NCBI RefSeq assembly: GCF_014640535.1 | Contig: NZ_BMHD01000001.1 | Span: forward strand, 2,172,214-2,236,213 | Reading direction: 5' to 3' | Source: Cnuibacter physcomitrellae | Lineage (GTDB): Bacteria > Actinomycetota > Actinomycetes > Actinomycetales > Microbacteriaceae | Length of the DNA: 64,000 nt | Shown: positions 40,924 through 49,341 of the stretch, one piece after another | Layout: each line of letters starts with the position of its first letter | How positions within the stretch are numbered: the first letter of the stretch is position 1 | Position numbers and translations under genes: made by a program | Notes under the pieces: model-generated | Database searches by the model: none | Told to the model about the DNA's origin: nothing | What the model saw: the letters and a program-made list of their open reading frames with translations, nothing else

Positions 40924-42288
40924 ATGACAGCCCTCGATCTCCGCATCCGCCCCGCCGATCTGGACGTCCCCGTCGCGTCGACCTCCGACGTCATCGTCGT
41001 CGGCGGCGGCCCGGCCGGTGTCTCCGCAGCGGTCACCGCGGCCCGCTCCGGCGCCTCCGTCACCCTCATCGAGCGCTACCCGTACCTGGGCGGCCTGGCC
41101 AGCGGCGGCATGGTGCTCGTGCTGGACGACATGGTGAACGGGCCCGAGATCTCGGTGACCGGCATCGTGTCGGAGTACATCGAGCGCCTCGACCGCCTCG
41201 GCCTCGTCGTCGTGGCCCCCGAGGAGGACCGCCGCGCCTCCCGCGAGACCTGGAACCGCTGGGGCCGGTACGGCCTCTTCGACTTCCACTCGCACACCCA
41301 GCCGAAGCCGATCTGCTACGCCGCCGCGTTCGATCCGGATGGCTGGAAGCGGGTCTCCAACGACCTCGTGCGCGAGTCCGGCGTCGATCTCGTGCTGCAC
41401 GCCTGGTTCAGCCGGCCCATCGTCGAGGACGGCGTCATGAAGGGCGTCGTCTGCGAGACGAAGGCCGGTCCCCGCGCCTACCTCGGCTCGGTCGTCATCG
41501 ACACGACGGGCGACATCGACGTGGCGTCGCGGGCAGGAGCAAGCCACATCCGCGACAGCTACCTCACCACCCTGGTGTTCCGCCTCGGCGGCGTCGACAC
41601 CGAGGCAGCCGAGCGGTTCGAGCAGGAGAACCCGAAGGAGGCCCGCGCGATCAACCGGACCATCAAGCGGCTGCTCGGCGGGGCGTGGGAGCTGTGGTGG
41701 CTGAAGACCCCGCTGCCCGGCGTGGTCTGGTGCAACGCGCCGCACATGACCGGATTCGACGGCTCCGACCCGGACGACCTCACGCGGGCCGAGTTCGCAG
41801 CCAGGGACCGCATCGTCGAGGCCGTGGCCCACGTCAAGGAGCACCTGCCCGGGTTCGCCGACTGCTACGTCATCGACGCCGCACCCCAGATGGGGGTCCG
41901 GCAGACGCGACTGCTCGAGGGCGAGTACGTCATGACCAAGGACGACGTCACCTCCCGTCGGCACTTCGCCGACTCGGTCGCCCGAGGCCGGGACTACTAC
42001 TACCCGTACCGGTCGCTCCTGCCCCGCGAGGTCGACCAGCTGCTGGTCGCCGGCCGCCACTACTCCGCCACCCCCGACGCTCAGAAGTCGTCTCGGGAGA
42101 TCCCGCCGTGCATGGCGATGGGTCAGGCGGTCGGCGTGGCCGCGGCCCTCGCGGTCGACTCGGGCGTCCTCGTCCGCGACGTGCCCGCGGCCGACATCCA
42201 GGTCGGGATGCGACGCCACGGGGCCGACCCCGGCGACGTCCCCGCGGCCAACGCCACCCTGGACGCGGACGCTGTGGTCAGCGCATGA
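40924..42288 (+). CDS. FAD-dependent oxidoreductase (FAD_oxidored family)
   Basis: A 454-residue flavoprotein. FAD fold DVIVVGGGPAGVSAAVTAARSGASVTLIERYPYLGGLASGGMV at about 22-64, then a substrate-domain insertion, the DTTGDIDVASRAGA segment and a late IPPCMAMGQAVGVAAALAV segment. This is the arrangement of PF12831-type proteins often found in sugar-acid and heterocycle clusters. It follows the transporter stop by seven bases and overlaps nothing upstream; its end region precedes the CoA-transferase. Substrate unknown. Confidence 0.82.
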   Translation: MTALDLRIRPADLDVPVASTSDVIVVGGGPAGVSAAVTAARSGASVTLIERYPYLGGLASGGMVLVLDDMVNGPEISVTGIVSEYIERLDRLGLVVVAPEEDRRASRETWNRWGRYGLFDFHSHTQPKPICYAAAFDPDGWKRVSNDLVRESGVDLVLHAWFSRPIVEDGVMKGVVCETKAGPRAYLGSVVIDTTGDIDVASRAGASHIRDSYLTTLVFRLGGVDTEAAERFEQENPKEARAINRTIKRLLGGAWELWWLKTPLPGVVWCNAPHMTGFDGSDPDDLTRAEFAARDRIVEAVAHVKEHLPGFADCYVIDAAPQMGVRQTRLLEGEYVMTKDDVTSRRHFADSVARGRDYYYPYRSLLPREVDQLLVAGRHYSATPDAQKSSREIPPCMAMGQAVGVAAALAVDSGVLVRDVPAADIQVGMRRHGADPGDVPAANATLDADAVVSA

Positions 42289-42341
42289 CCGGTCCGACCC
42301 TCGAGGAGAGAACGCGTGCACAGGTCGAGAAGGAGGAGGAC

Positions 42342-43535
42342 ATGACACCGGATGCGGCGCTCCCGCTGGCGGGACTCACCGTGGTCGACTTCACCCAGGT
42401 GTACATGGGGCCGAGCGCCACGCAGCTGCTCGGCGACTTCGGCGCCGACGTGATCAAGGTCGAGCGGCCGGGACTCGGCGACATCTCACGGAACTCGTTC
42501 CCCGACCCGGACGGGCAGGACAACCCGATCTTCCTGTCCATCAACCGCAACAAGCGCAGCCTGTCGGTGGACACCCGGCAGGAGGAGGGCCGTGCGCTCC
42601 TCCGCGGGATCATCGCCGACGCCGACGTCGTGGTGAGCAACTTCCGGCACGGCGTGATGGAGCGGATGGGGTTCGGGTACGAGGAGCTCTCCCGCGACAA
42701 CCCCGGTCTGATCTGGGCCTCGGGCACCGGGTTCGGCACCGAGGGCCATTACGCCCACAAGGGCGGGCAGGATGCGATCGCCCAGGCCTACTCGGGCGTC
42801 ATGTGGCGGCGGGAGTCGCCCGACACCCCGCTGACCATGTACCCGACGACGCTGGCCGACTACACCACGGGGATGCACCTGCTGCAGGGCATCCTGCTCG
42901 CCCTCCGGAGCCGTGACCGCACCGGGCTCGGCCAGCGCGTGGAGGTCACCATGTACGACTCGATGCTGCACATGCAGATGCAGGAGGCGTGCATGCAGCT
43001 CAACCGCGGATACGAGGTGAACTGGGCCGAGATGCCCCTGAGCGGCGTGTTCGAGACCTCCGACGGCGCGCTCTGCCTCGTCGGGGGCTTCACGACGAAC
43101 CCGCTCCACCACCTGTCCCGGGCGCTGGGGCTCGAGGAGGACCTCGGCGAGCGGCCCGACCTCCAGACGCTCGAGCAGCAGTTCGCGGCCAAGCCCGAGC
43201 TGCACCGCATCTTCGCCGAGCGCTTCGCCACCGACACCACCGCGTCCTGGTGCGACCGTCTCGAGGAGGAGGGCCTGCTCAACGCCCCCGTGCACTCGCT
43301 CGCCCAGGCGCTCGACGACCCGCAGACCACGGCCAATCGGATGATCGTGGAGGCGGAGCATCCGACGGTCGGACCGGTGAAGATGCTCAACGTGCCGATC
43401 CGGCTCTCGGCGACACCCGCATCCGTCCGCCGCGTCGCGCCACGGCTCGGCGAGCACAACGCCGAGATCCTCCGCGAGTACGGCGTCGACGAGGACACCA
43501 TCGGGCGGCTGCGCGCCGACGGGGTGCTGCGGTGA
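42342..43535 (+). CDS. CaiB/BaiF (family III) CoA-transferase
   Basis: A 397-residue CoA-transferase. LAGLTVVDFTQVYMGPSATQLLGDFGADVIKVERPGLGD is the family start. The catalytic aspartate is probably Asp173 in TTLADYTTGM, matching the position of the active Asp in formyl-CoA transferase. ATG 42342 is chosen because AAGGAGGAGG lies just before it and family members start here. ATG 42285, which overlaps the upstream stop (ATGA), would add 19 charged residues. It should activate an organic acid as its CoA ester. Confidence 0.86.
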   Translation: MTPDAALPLAGLTVVDFTQVYMGPSATQLLGDFGADVIKVERPGLGDISRNSFPDPDGQDNPIFLSINRNKRSLSVDTRQEEGRALLRGIIADADVVVSNFRHGVMERMGFGYEELSRDNPGLIWASGTGFGTEGHYAHKGGQDAIAQAYSGVMWRRESPDTPLTMYPTTLADYTTGMHLLQGILLALRSRDRTGLGQRVEVTMYDSMLHMQMQEACMQLNRGYEVNWAEMPLSGVFETSDGALCLVGGFTTNPLHHLSRALGLEEDLGERPDLQTLEQQFAAKPELHRIFAERFATDTTASWCDRLEEEGLLNAPVHSLAQALDDPQTTANRMIVEAEHPTVGPVKMLNVPIRLSATPASVRRVAPRLGEHNAEILREYGVDEDTIGRLRADGVLR

Positions 43536-44395
43536 GCGCGTCCGAGACGGACGGCGTCCGGTTCTCGCTGCGGGACGGGGTGGCCCGGGTCACGCTCGAT
43601 CGGCCGCGGGTCCTCAACGCCGTCGACGCGGCCACCCACGATCGTCTCAACCGGATCTGGGCCGAGATCGAGACGGACCCGTCCGTGCGGGTCGTGGTGA
43701 TCACGGGCGCAGGAGACCGGGCCTTCAGCGTGGGCGCCGACATGTCGGCGGAGGGTGTCGCCAAGACCGGCCTCGAGTACTGGGCGGACATGGATCCGAA
43801 CGGCTTCGGCGGTCTGAGCCTGCGGCGCACCCTCGACGTGCCCGTCATCGCCCGGGTCAACGGCTATGCGCTGGGCGGCGGCCTCGAGATGGTGCTCGGC
43901 GCCGACATCGTGGTCGCCGCGGAGCACGCCCAGCTCGGACTGACCGAGCCACGGGTCGGCAGGCTGGCCCTCGACGGCGGCATCGCGCTGCTCACGCAGC
44001 GGCTGCCGCACACGGTCGCGATGGGGATGCTGCTCACCGGCCGGAAGGCGACCGCGGCCGAGCTGCACGCCGCTGGGCTGATCAACGAGGTCGTGCCCGC
44101 CGCCGAGCTCGACGCCGCCGTCGACCGCTGGGTGGCCGACATCCTGCGTTGCGCGCCCTCCTCGGTGCGAGCGGTGAAGCAGATGGTCACCCGCACGGCG
44201 CACCTCGCCCCGCACGAGGCGCGCGCGATGCTCGTGCCCGCTCTCGCCGAGGCCCTGCAGGGCGCCGAGCAGGACGAGGGAGTGCGCGCGTTCCAGGAGA
44301 AGCGGCCGCCGTCGTGGGATCGCACCGCCGCGGCATCGGGGTCGGCACCGAACGGCGCCCCGTCCCCATCAGAACCACAGGAGGAGAACCGATGA
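43532..44395 (+). CDS. Enoyl-CoA hydratase/isomerase (crotonase) family
   Basis: A 287-residue crotonase. Oxyanion-hole segments AFSVGADMS and YALGGGLEMVLGADI are present. Both catalytic glutamates of true hydratases are kept: one in GGGLEMV and one in LTEPRVG. GTG 43532 overlaps the transferase stop (GTGA). It presumably hydrates or cleaves the CoA ester produced by the preceding enzyme. Confidence 0.86.
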   Translation: MSASETDGVRFSLRDGVARVTLDRPRVLNAVDAATHDRLNRIWAEIETDPSVRVVVITGAGDRAFSVGADMSAEGVAKTGLEYWADMDPNGFGGLSLRRTLDVPVIARVNGYALGGGLEMVLGADIVVAAEHAQLGLTEPRVGRLALDGGIALLTQRLPHTVAMGMLLTGRKATAAELHAAGLINEVVPAAELDAAVDRWVADILRCAPSSVRAVKQMVTRTAHLAPHEARAMLVPALAEALQGAEQDEGVRAFQEKRPPSWDRTAAASGSAPNGAPSPSEPQEENR

Positions 44396-45324
44396 CCACA
44401 CCACTCGCCCCCGGAGTCTGGGGAGTGCTCGCCACGCCCTTCCGCGGCGCCGACCTCGATGTCGACCGTGAGAGCGTCGCCGCGCTCGCCCGCCACTACG
44501 AGCGCATCGGAGCGACAGGCCTCACCGTGCTGGGCGTCTTCGGCGAGGCCGCGAGCCTCGCCCCCCGCGAGCGCGCCGACGTGCTGGCCACGGTGGTGGA
44601 CGCCACCGAGCTGCCCGTCGTCGCCGGTCTGACGTCGCTGGCGACGAGGCCCGCACTCGAGGAGGCGGCGCTCGCCCTCGAGGTCGTCGGCGATCGGCTC
44701 GCCGGGGTCATGCTCCAGGTGTCGTCGGCCCGGCCGGGTCAGGTGATCGAGCATCTGACGGCCGTGCACGACAGCCTGGGCGTGGGAGTCGTCCTGCAGG
44801 ACTACCCCGTCGCGAGCGGCGTCTCGATCCCGGGCGGCGACCTCGCCGCGATCGTCGAGGCGTGTCCGTTCGTCGTCGCGGTGAAGTCCGAGGCGCCTCC
44901 CACGAGCGTGGCCATCGCCGCCCTCACCGCGCGCCTCGACGTCCCGGTCTTCGGCGGCCTGGGCGGGCAGGGACTCCTCGACGAGCTGCAGGCGGGGGCC
45001 GCCGGGGCGATGACCGGGTTCTCCGCTCCCGAGGGACTGCTGGCGTGCATCACGGCCTGGAACGAACACGGCTTCGCCGCCGCCCGGGCCGCGCTCATGC
45101 CCTACCTGCCCCTCATCAACCTCGAGCAGCAGCCGCGCATCGCCCTCGCCGTGCGCAAGGAGCTCCTGCGTCGACGCGGGCTCATCGCGGAGGCGGGAGC
45201 CCGCCCGCCCGCGGTCGCCTTCCCCGAGGCGCTCGCTCCGGCGGTGGAGGCCCATCTCGCAGAGCTCGAGCTCGAGGTGGGGCTCGCGCTCGGACTCCGG
45301 GCCGCCGCGGGGGTGAGCCGCTGA
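44392..45324 (+). CDS. DapA-type (dihydrodipicolinate synthase/N-acetylneuraminate lyase) family protein
   Basis: A 310-residue TIM-barrel lyase. Schiff-base lysine Lys165 in VVAVKSEAPPTS, catalytic tyrosine Tyr138 in LQDYPVASG, and the GxxGE-like motif VLGVFGEAASL at about 45. In this context it is unlikely to make lysine; members with similar placement split or dehydrate 2-oxo acids, including hydroxypyrroline carboxylate deaminase and sugar-acid aldolases. GAGGAG upstream and ATGA overlap at 44392. Confidence 0.85.
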   Translation: MTTPLAPGVWGVLATPFRGADLDVDRESVAALARHYERIGATGLTVLGVFGEAASLAPRERADVLATVVDATELPVVAGLTSLATRPALEEAALALEVVGDRLAGVMLQVSSARPGQVIEHLTAVHDSLGVGVVLQDYPVASGVSIPGGDLAAIVEACPFVVAVKSEAPPTSVAIAALTARLDVPVFGGLGGQGLLDELQAGAAGAMTGFSAPEGLLACITAWNEHGFAAARAALMPYLPLINLEQQPRIALAVRKELLRRRGLIAEAGARPPAVAFPEALAPAVEAHLAELELEVGLALGLRAAAGVSR

Positions 45325-46097
45325 TGGACCTCGGGATCGAGGGCAGGATCGCGCTCGTCGCGGCCTCGACGGGAGGGCTCGGACTCGCGGTCGCGACCGC
45401 CCTCGCGGCAGAGGGCGCCCGCGTCGTCGTCACCGGCCGGTCGCTCGAGAAGGCGCGGCAGGCGGCCGCGGACCTGCCCGGTGCGGTGGCCCGCGAGCTG
45501 GACGTCGACGACCCGGATGCCCCGGGCCGCGTGATCGACGAGGTCGCTGCGACCCTGGGACCGGTCGACATCCTCGTCACCAACGGGCCGGGTCCGGCGC
45601 CCAGCACCGCGCGCGCGACGAGCGCCGAGGCGTTCGAGGCCGCCGCCGCGCGACTCTTCCTCCCGCAGCAGCGGATGATCGCGGCGGCGCTCCCGGCGAT
45701 GACCGTGGGGGGCTGGGGGCGCATCCTGGCCGTGGGGTCGAGCGGGGTCGTCGCTCCGCTGCCCGGGCTCGCGGCCTCGAACGTCGCCCGGGCCGCCCTC
45801 GCCGCGTACCTCAAGACGCTCGCGGGCGAGGTCGCGGCCGACGGCATCACGGCGAACCTGCTGCTGCCGGGCCGGATCGCGACGGATCGCACCGCATCGC
45901 TCGACGCCGCCGCGGCCGTGCGCCGCGGTCTCGACCTCGAGACGGTGCAGGAGGAGTCGCGATCGAGCATCCCCGCCCGCCGCTACGGACGGCCCGACGA
46001 GTTCGGGGCCGCCGCCGCCTTCCTCTGCAGCGAGCGGGCCTCGTACATCACGGGGGTCGCGCTCCGCTGCGACGGCGGACTCGTCCCCGTGCTCTGA
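45324..46097 (+). CDS. Short-chain dehydrogenase/reductase-like protein lacking the catalytic Tyr
   Basis: A 257-residue Rossmann protein with VAASTGGLGLAVATALAAEG (cofactor glycines, 12-30), the NxG-equivalent TNGPGP near 90, and GRILAVGSSGV (serine region). In place of the YxxxK pair it reads LAASNVARAAL, so both Tyr and Lys are missing. Many sequences of this FabG-like side group carry SN-x-x-R there (recalled). It may not be a classical dehydrogenase. The ATG overlaps the lyase stop by one base. Confidence 0.82.
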   Translation: MDLGIEGRIALVAASTGGLGLAVATALAAEGARVVVTGRSLEKARQAAADLPGAVARELDVDDPDAPGRVIDEVAATLGPVDILVTNGPGPAPSTARATSAEAFEAAAARLFLPQQRMIAAALPAMTVGGWGRILAVGSSGVVAPLPGLAASNVARAALAAYLKTLAGEVAADGITANLLLPGRIATDRTASLDAAAAVRRGLDLETVQEESRSSIPARRYGRPDEFGAAAAFLCSERASYITGVALRCDGGLVPVL

Positions 46098-46153
46098 GGC
46101 GACCGCCCGGGCATCACCACGACAGACACACCAGAACCACCCCGAGGAGCACC

Positions 46154-47593
46154 ATGAGCACCGTCCAGACCACCACCCGCGCCCGCAACCTCATCGGAGG
46201 GGAGTGGGTCGGCGACGCCGACTTCGAGCGCCGCAACCCCGCCCGCCCCGACGAGGTGGCCTCCGTCGCCCCGTCGTCCTCGGCCGATCAGGTCGATGAG
46301 GCCATCACCGCCGCGGTGGACGCCCAGCCGGGATGGGCCGCCCTGCCGCTTCCCGCCCGCGGCGCGATCCTGCTGGCCGCCGGCGAGATCCTCCGCGAGC
46401 GCCGCAGCGACGTCGCCGCCGACCTCGTGCGCGAGGAGGGGAAGACGCTCGCCGAGGCGACCGGGGAGGTCGGACGCGCGATCGACGTCCTGCGGTTCTT
46501 CGGGGGGCTCGGCTGGGCCGCCAGCGGACAGGTGCTGCCGAGCGCCACGCCCGGGACCACCATCCACACGCGGCGGGAGCCGCTCGGCGTGGTGGGCCTG
46601 ATCACCCCGTGGAACTTCCCGATCGCGATCCCGGCGTGGAAGACGGCGCCGGCCCTGCTCGCCGGCAACTCCGTCGTCCTCAAGCCGGCCGAGCTCACGC
46701 CGGCGTCGGCCTCCCACCTCGCGGCTGCGCTCGTCGAGGCCGGGCTGCCGGCCGGCGTGCTCAACATCGTTCACGGGAAGGGGTCGATCGTCGGGGATGC
46801 GCTCGCGCACGATCGACGGATCGCGGGGCTGTCGTTCACCGGCTCCACCGCGGTGGGTCTGGGGCTGCACGGGGTGCTCAGCGCGAGGCGGGCCCGGGTC
46901 CAGCTCGAGATGGGCGGGAAGAACGCGGTGCTCGTGCTCGACGACGCCGACCCGCATCGGGCCGCGCAGGTGGTCGCCGCGGGCGGGTTCGGTCTGACCG
47001 GTCAGGCCTGCACAGCGACGTCTCGCGTGTACGCGACGCCGGGTGTGCTCTCGGCCCTGGTCGACGAGCTCGGCGCCGCCGCGCGGGCGCACACCCCGGG
47101 CGACGGCCTCGACGCCGGCACGACGATGGGCGTGGTGGTGAGCGAGCAGCAGCTCGAAAAGGACCTCGAGGCGATCTCCGGCGCCGCGTCACGGGGCGGT
47201 CGCCTCGTGACCGGCGGCAGGGCCGAGGGTCTCGCCCTCTCCCCCGCCGTCCTCACCGACGTCGCCGGCGACGACCCCGTCGTCACCGAGGAGGTCTTCG
47301 GCCCGGTGGTCGCCGTCCTTCCGACCGACGACTACGAGTCGGGGCTCGCGGCGGTGAACGACTCGCCCTACGGGCTGACGGCCGGCATCGTCACCGACAG
47401 CCTCGCCCGTGCCACCGACTTCTCGGAGCGGGTGCAGGCGGGGGTGGTCAAGGTGAACCGGCCCACCGCCGGCCTCGACCTCAACGTCCCGTTCGGCGGG
47501 GTCAAGGACTCGTCGACGAACACCTTCCGGGAGCAGGGCGCCACGGCCCTCGACTTCTTCACCTGGGGCAAGACCGTCTACACCGGGGTGTGA
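46154..47593 (+). CDS. NAD(P)-dependent aldehyde dehydrogenase (2-oxoglutarate semialdehyde dehydrogenase-like)
   Basis: A 479-residue aldehyde dehydrogenase. Cys286 in TGQACTATSRV, Glu252 in LEMGGKNAVLV, TPWNFPIAIPAWKTAPALLAG, SFTGSTAVG and the final FREQGATALDFFTWGKTVY. The last two segments are typical of alpha-ketoglutaric semialdehyde dehydrogenases used for hydroxyproline, sugar acids or similar compounds. CACCCCGAGGAGCACC provides GAGGAG before ATG 46154. It should oxidise an aldehyde released by the lyase upstream. Confidence 0.88.
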   Translation: MSTVQTTTRARNLIGGEWVGDADFERRNPARPDEVASVAPSSSADQVDEAITAAVDAQPGWAALPLPARGAILLAAGEILRERRSDVAADLVREEGKTLAEATGEVGRAIDVLRFFGGLGWAASGQVLPSATPGTTIHTRREPLGVVGLITPWNFPIAIPAWKTAPALLAGNSVVLKPAELTPASASHLAAALVEAGLPAGVLNIVHGKGSIVGDALAHDRRIAGLSFTGSTAVGLGLHGVLSARRARVQLEMGGKNAVLVLDDADPHRAAQVVAAGGFGLTGQACTATSRVYATPGVLSALVDELGAAARAHTPGDGLDAGTTMGVVVSEQQLEKDLEAISGAASRGGRLVTGGRAEGLALSPAVLTDVAGDDPVVTEEVFGPVVAVLPTDDYESGLAAVNDSPYGLTAGIVTDSLARATDFSERVQAGVVKVNRPTAGLDLNVPFGGVKDSSTNTFREQGATALDFFTWGKTVYTGV

Positions 47594-47604
47594 GGACGAC
47601 CACG

Positions 47605-48039
47605 ATGGATGCGCACAGCACGGACGACCGGGACCTGCAGCCTCACGACCGCGAGCTGATCGCCGCGGCGAGCGCCCTCCTGGTCGAGGCGCATGACCCC
47701 GGTACTCACCGAGTGGCGGCCGCGGCGGAGGGCACGTCGGGCGCGGTCTACCTGGGCCTCAGCCTGCTCAGCCCGCGCGTCAGCATCTGCGCCGAGACCA
47801 CCGCCATCGCGAACGCGAAGATGGCGGGCGAGGCGGGGATCCGGCGGATGGTCGCGGTCGGCCTCGATCCGTCCGGCGCCGGGGTGGTCATCAACCCCTG
47901 CGGCGTCTGTCGCGAGATCGTGCCCGTCTTCGGCGACGACCTCGAGGTCATCGCCGATCTCGGCGGCGGTCGGGTCGGGCTCGTCCGCCCGGCCGAGCTC
48001 CTCCCGATGCCCTGGGTGAGGGCGCGCCCCTACGACTGA
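47605..48039 (+). CDS. Cytidine deaminase-like zinc enzyme
   Basis: A 144-residue deaminase-fold protein. Zinc ligands Cys62 (ISIC-AET), Cys99 and Cys102 (PCGVC), with catalytic Glu64. The family normally deaminates cytidine; blasticidin S deaminases share the motif set. Only eleven bases follow the aldehyde dehydrogenase stop, so it belongs to the operon, which hints that the pathway substrate or an intermediate carries an amino-heterocycle. AGGACG is a weak ribosome site. Confidence 0.82.
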   Translation: MDAHSTDDRDLQPHDRELIAAASALLVEAHDPGTHRVAAAAEGTSGAVYLGLSLLSPRVSICAETTAIANAKMAGEAGIRRMVAVGLDPSGAGVVINPCGVCREIVPVFGDDLEVIADLGGGRVGLVRPAELLPMPWVRARPYD

Positions 48040-48164
48040 GGTTGCGTGACCTCTGAGCTCGCGACCTCCACCCGATGAGGCCCCCGCCCAGCTGGGGTGG
48101 ATGCGCACGGGCGGCGACGCCCGGTCTCTCCGAGCCGAGCGGGGGTGTGGCAGGCTGGTGAATC

Positions 48165-48182
48165 CGGTACGCGACAGTACCG
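48165..48182. promoter_or_regulatory. CGGTAC-N6-GTACCG inverted repeat
   Basis: A perfect six-base palindrome arm pair around GCGACA in the gap between the deaminase and the membrane-protein gene. It lies 16 bases before GTG 48198 and could be an operator or a short hairpin. No partner regulator is evident. Confidence 0.4.
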
Positions 48183-48197
48183 CGGACGGGGTGGGGC

Positions 48198-49331
48198 GTG
48201 CGGAGCTGGAGCAGGGCGAACGATCGAGCCGCGTCGTTCGACACCCGGTACCTCACCGCACCGCCCGTCGAGGTGGCCTCCGCCATGGCGCAGCACCGTG
48301 CGAGCGCCCGCCCGCCTTGGCTCCCCACCTGGCGACGGATGCTCGTGCACCTCAGTGGGAGCATCCTGCTCTGGTACTGCTTCGTCGTGTTCATGGTCAT
48401 CGGCATCCGCGTCGACGGCTACGGTGACAATCGCACGGGGCCGGACGACTACCGCGACCTCGCCATCTCCGTGCTGGTGCTCGCGGCGGGGATCGCCGGG
48501 ACCCTCCTGCTTCGCCGGTGGTCGAAGCGCCCGCCGTCGCCGCGTGCCCGCCTCGCGGAATGGCGCCAGACGCTCACCGCCCTCGCCAACGGCTTCGAGT
48601 CACGGCCGCTGTCGAGAGCGCCCCTGCCCGCGCTCACCGCCCGGCCCGCGCCCCGCGCATCCGCATTCCCGCGCTTCGCGGCCCCGGACGCCGGCGTCGA
48701 GTTCGGCGACCTCGTCTACCGCACCGGGTTGCACGGCAGGCCCGTCGCGCACTCCTACATCGCCGTGAGGCTGCCCTCGGCCCTGCCCCACATCTATCTC
48801 GACTCCCTCGCGAACGGTCGCGCGCCGGGCGACCTCGCCAGCAGTGTGGACAGGAGCCAGCGGCTCTCGCTCGAGGGCGACTTCGACCGCTACTTCGCCG
48901 CCTACGCGCCCGACGGCTACGCGACCGACGCCCTCTACGCGCTGACCCCGGATGTGATGGCCGCCCTCATCGACGACGCCTCCGTCTTCGACGTGGAGAT
49001 CATCGACGACCTCGTGGTGTTGTCGACCCCGATCGCCGCCGACTACTCCGACCCGGCCGCGTGGACCCGGGTGAGGACGATCCTCGACGGAGTGGCAGTG
49101 CGCCTGGCCAAGCGCGCGGCGGCCTACCGCGATGACCGCGTGCCGTCCCAGCAGATGCGGCCGGTGCGCCTGATCGGACCCGACGGCCGCCGCCTCCAGA
49201 GGGCCTACAAGAGCCGTGGCCTGTGGCCGGCCCTGGGCCGGATGGGTTGGGTGCTCGCGCTCGTCCTGCTCTACGCCGTGCCCGCGATCTTCGCCTTCGC
49301 CGGATTCATGTCGGTGATCGACGACAAGTGA
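48198..49331 (+). CDS. Hypothetical membrane protein, 377 aa
   Basis: Two helices near 47-68 and 88-105 (LLWYCFVVFMVIGIRV, LAISVLVLAAGIAGTLLL), a large cytoplasmic beta-rich domain (RASAFPRFAAPDAGVEFGDLVYRTG... HIYLDSLANGR) and one C-terminal helix (VLALVLLYAVPAIFAFAGFM). The layout resembles DUF3137-like membrane proteins. GTG 48198 gives the longest form; ATG 48285 with a GAGGTGG upstream would drop 29 residues. Function unknown. Confidence 0.62.
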   Translation: MRSWSRANDRAASFDTRYLTAPPVEVASAMAQHRASARPPWLPTWRRMLVHLSGSILLWYCFVVFMVIGIRVDGYGDNRTGPDDYRDLAISVLVLAAGIAGTLLLRRWSKRPPSPRARLAEWRQTLTALANGFESRPLSRAPLPALTARPAPRASAFPRFAAPDAGVEFGDLVYRTGLHGRPVAHSYIAVRLPSALPHIYLDSLANGRAPGDLASSVDRSQRLSLEGDFDRYFAAYAPDGYATDALYALTPDVMAALIDDASVFDVEIIDDLVVLSTPIAADYSDPAAWTRVRTILDGVAVRLAKRAAAYRDDRVPSQQMRPVRLIGPDGRRLQRAYKSRGLWPALGRMGWVLALVLLYAVPAIFAFAGFMSVIDDK

Positions 49332-49341
49332 ACGTCGTCGT

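Noticed and set aside
44392-45324. DapA-type gene as lysine biosynthesis dapA
   Set aside because: It sits in a catabolic operon between a crotonase and an SDR-like gene, and there is no other dap gene.
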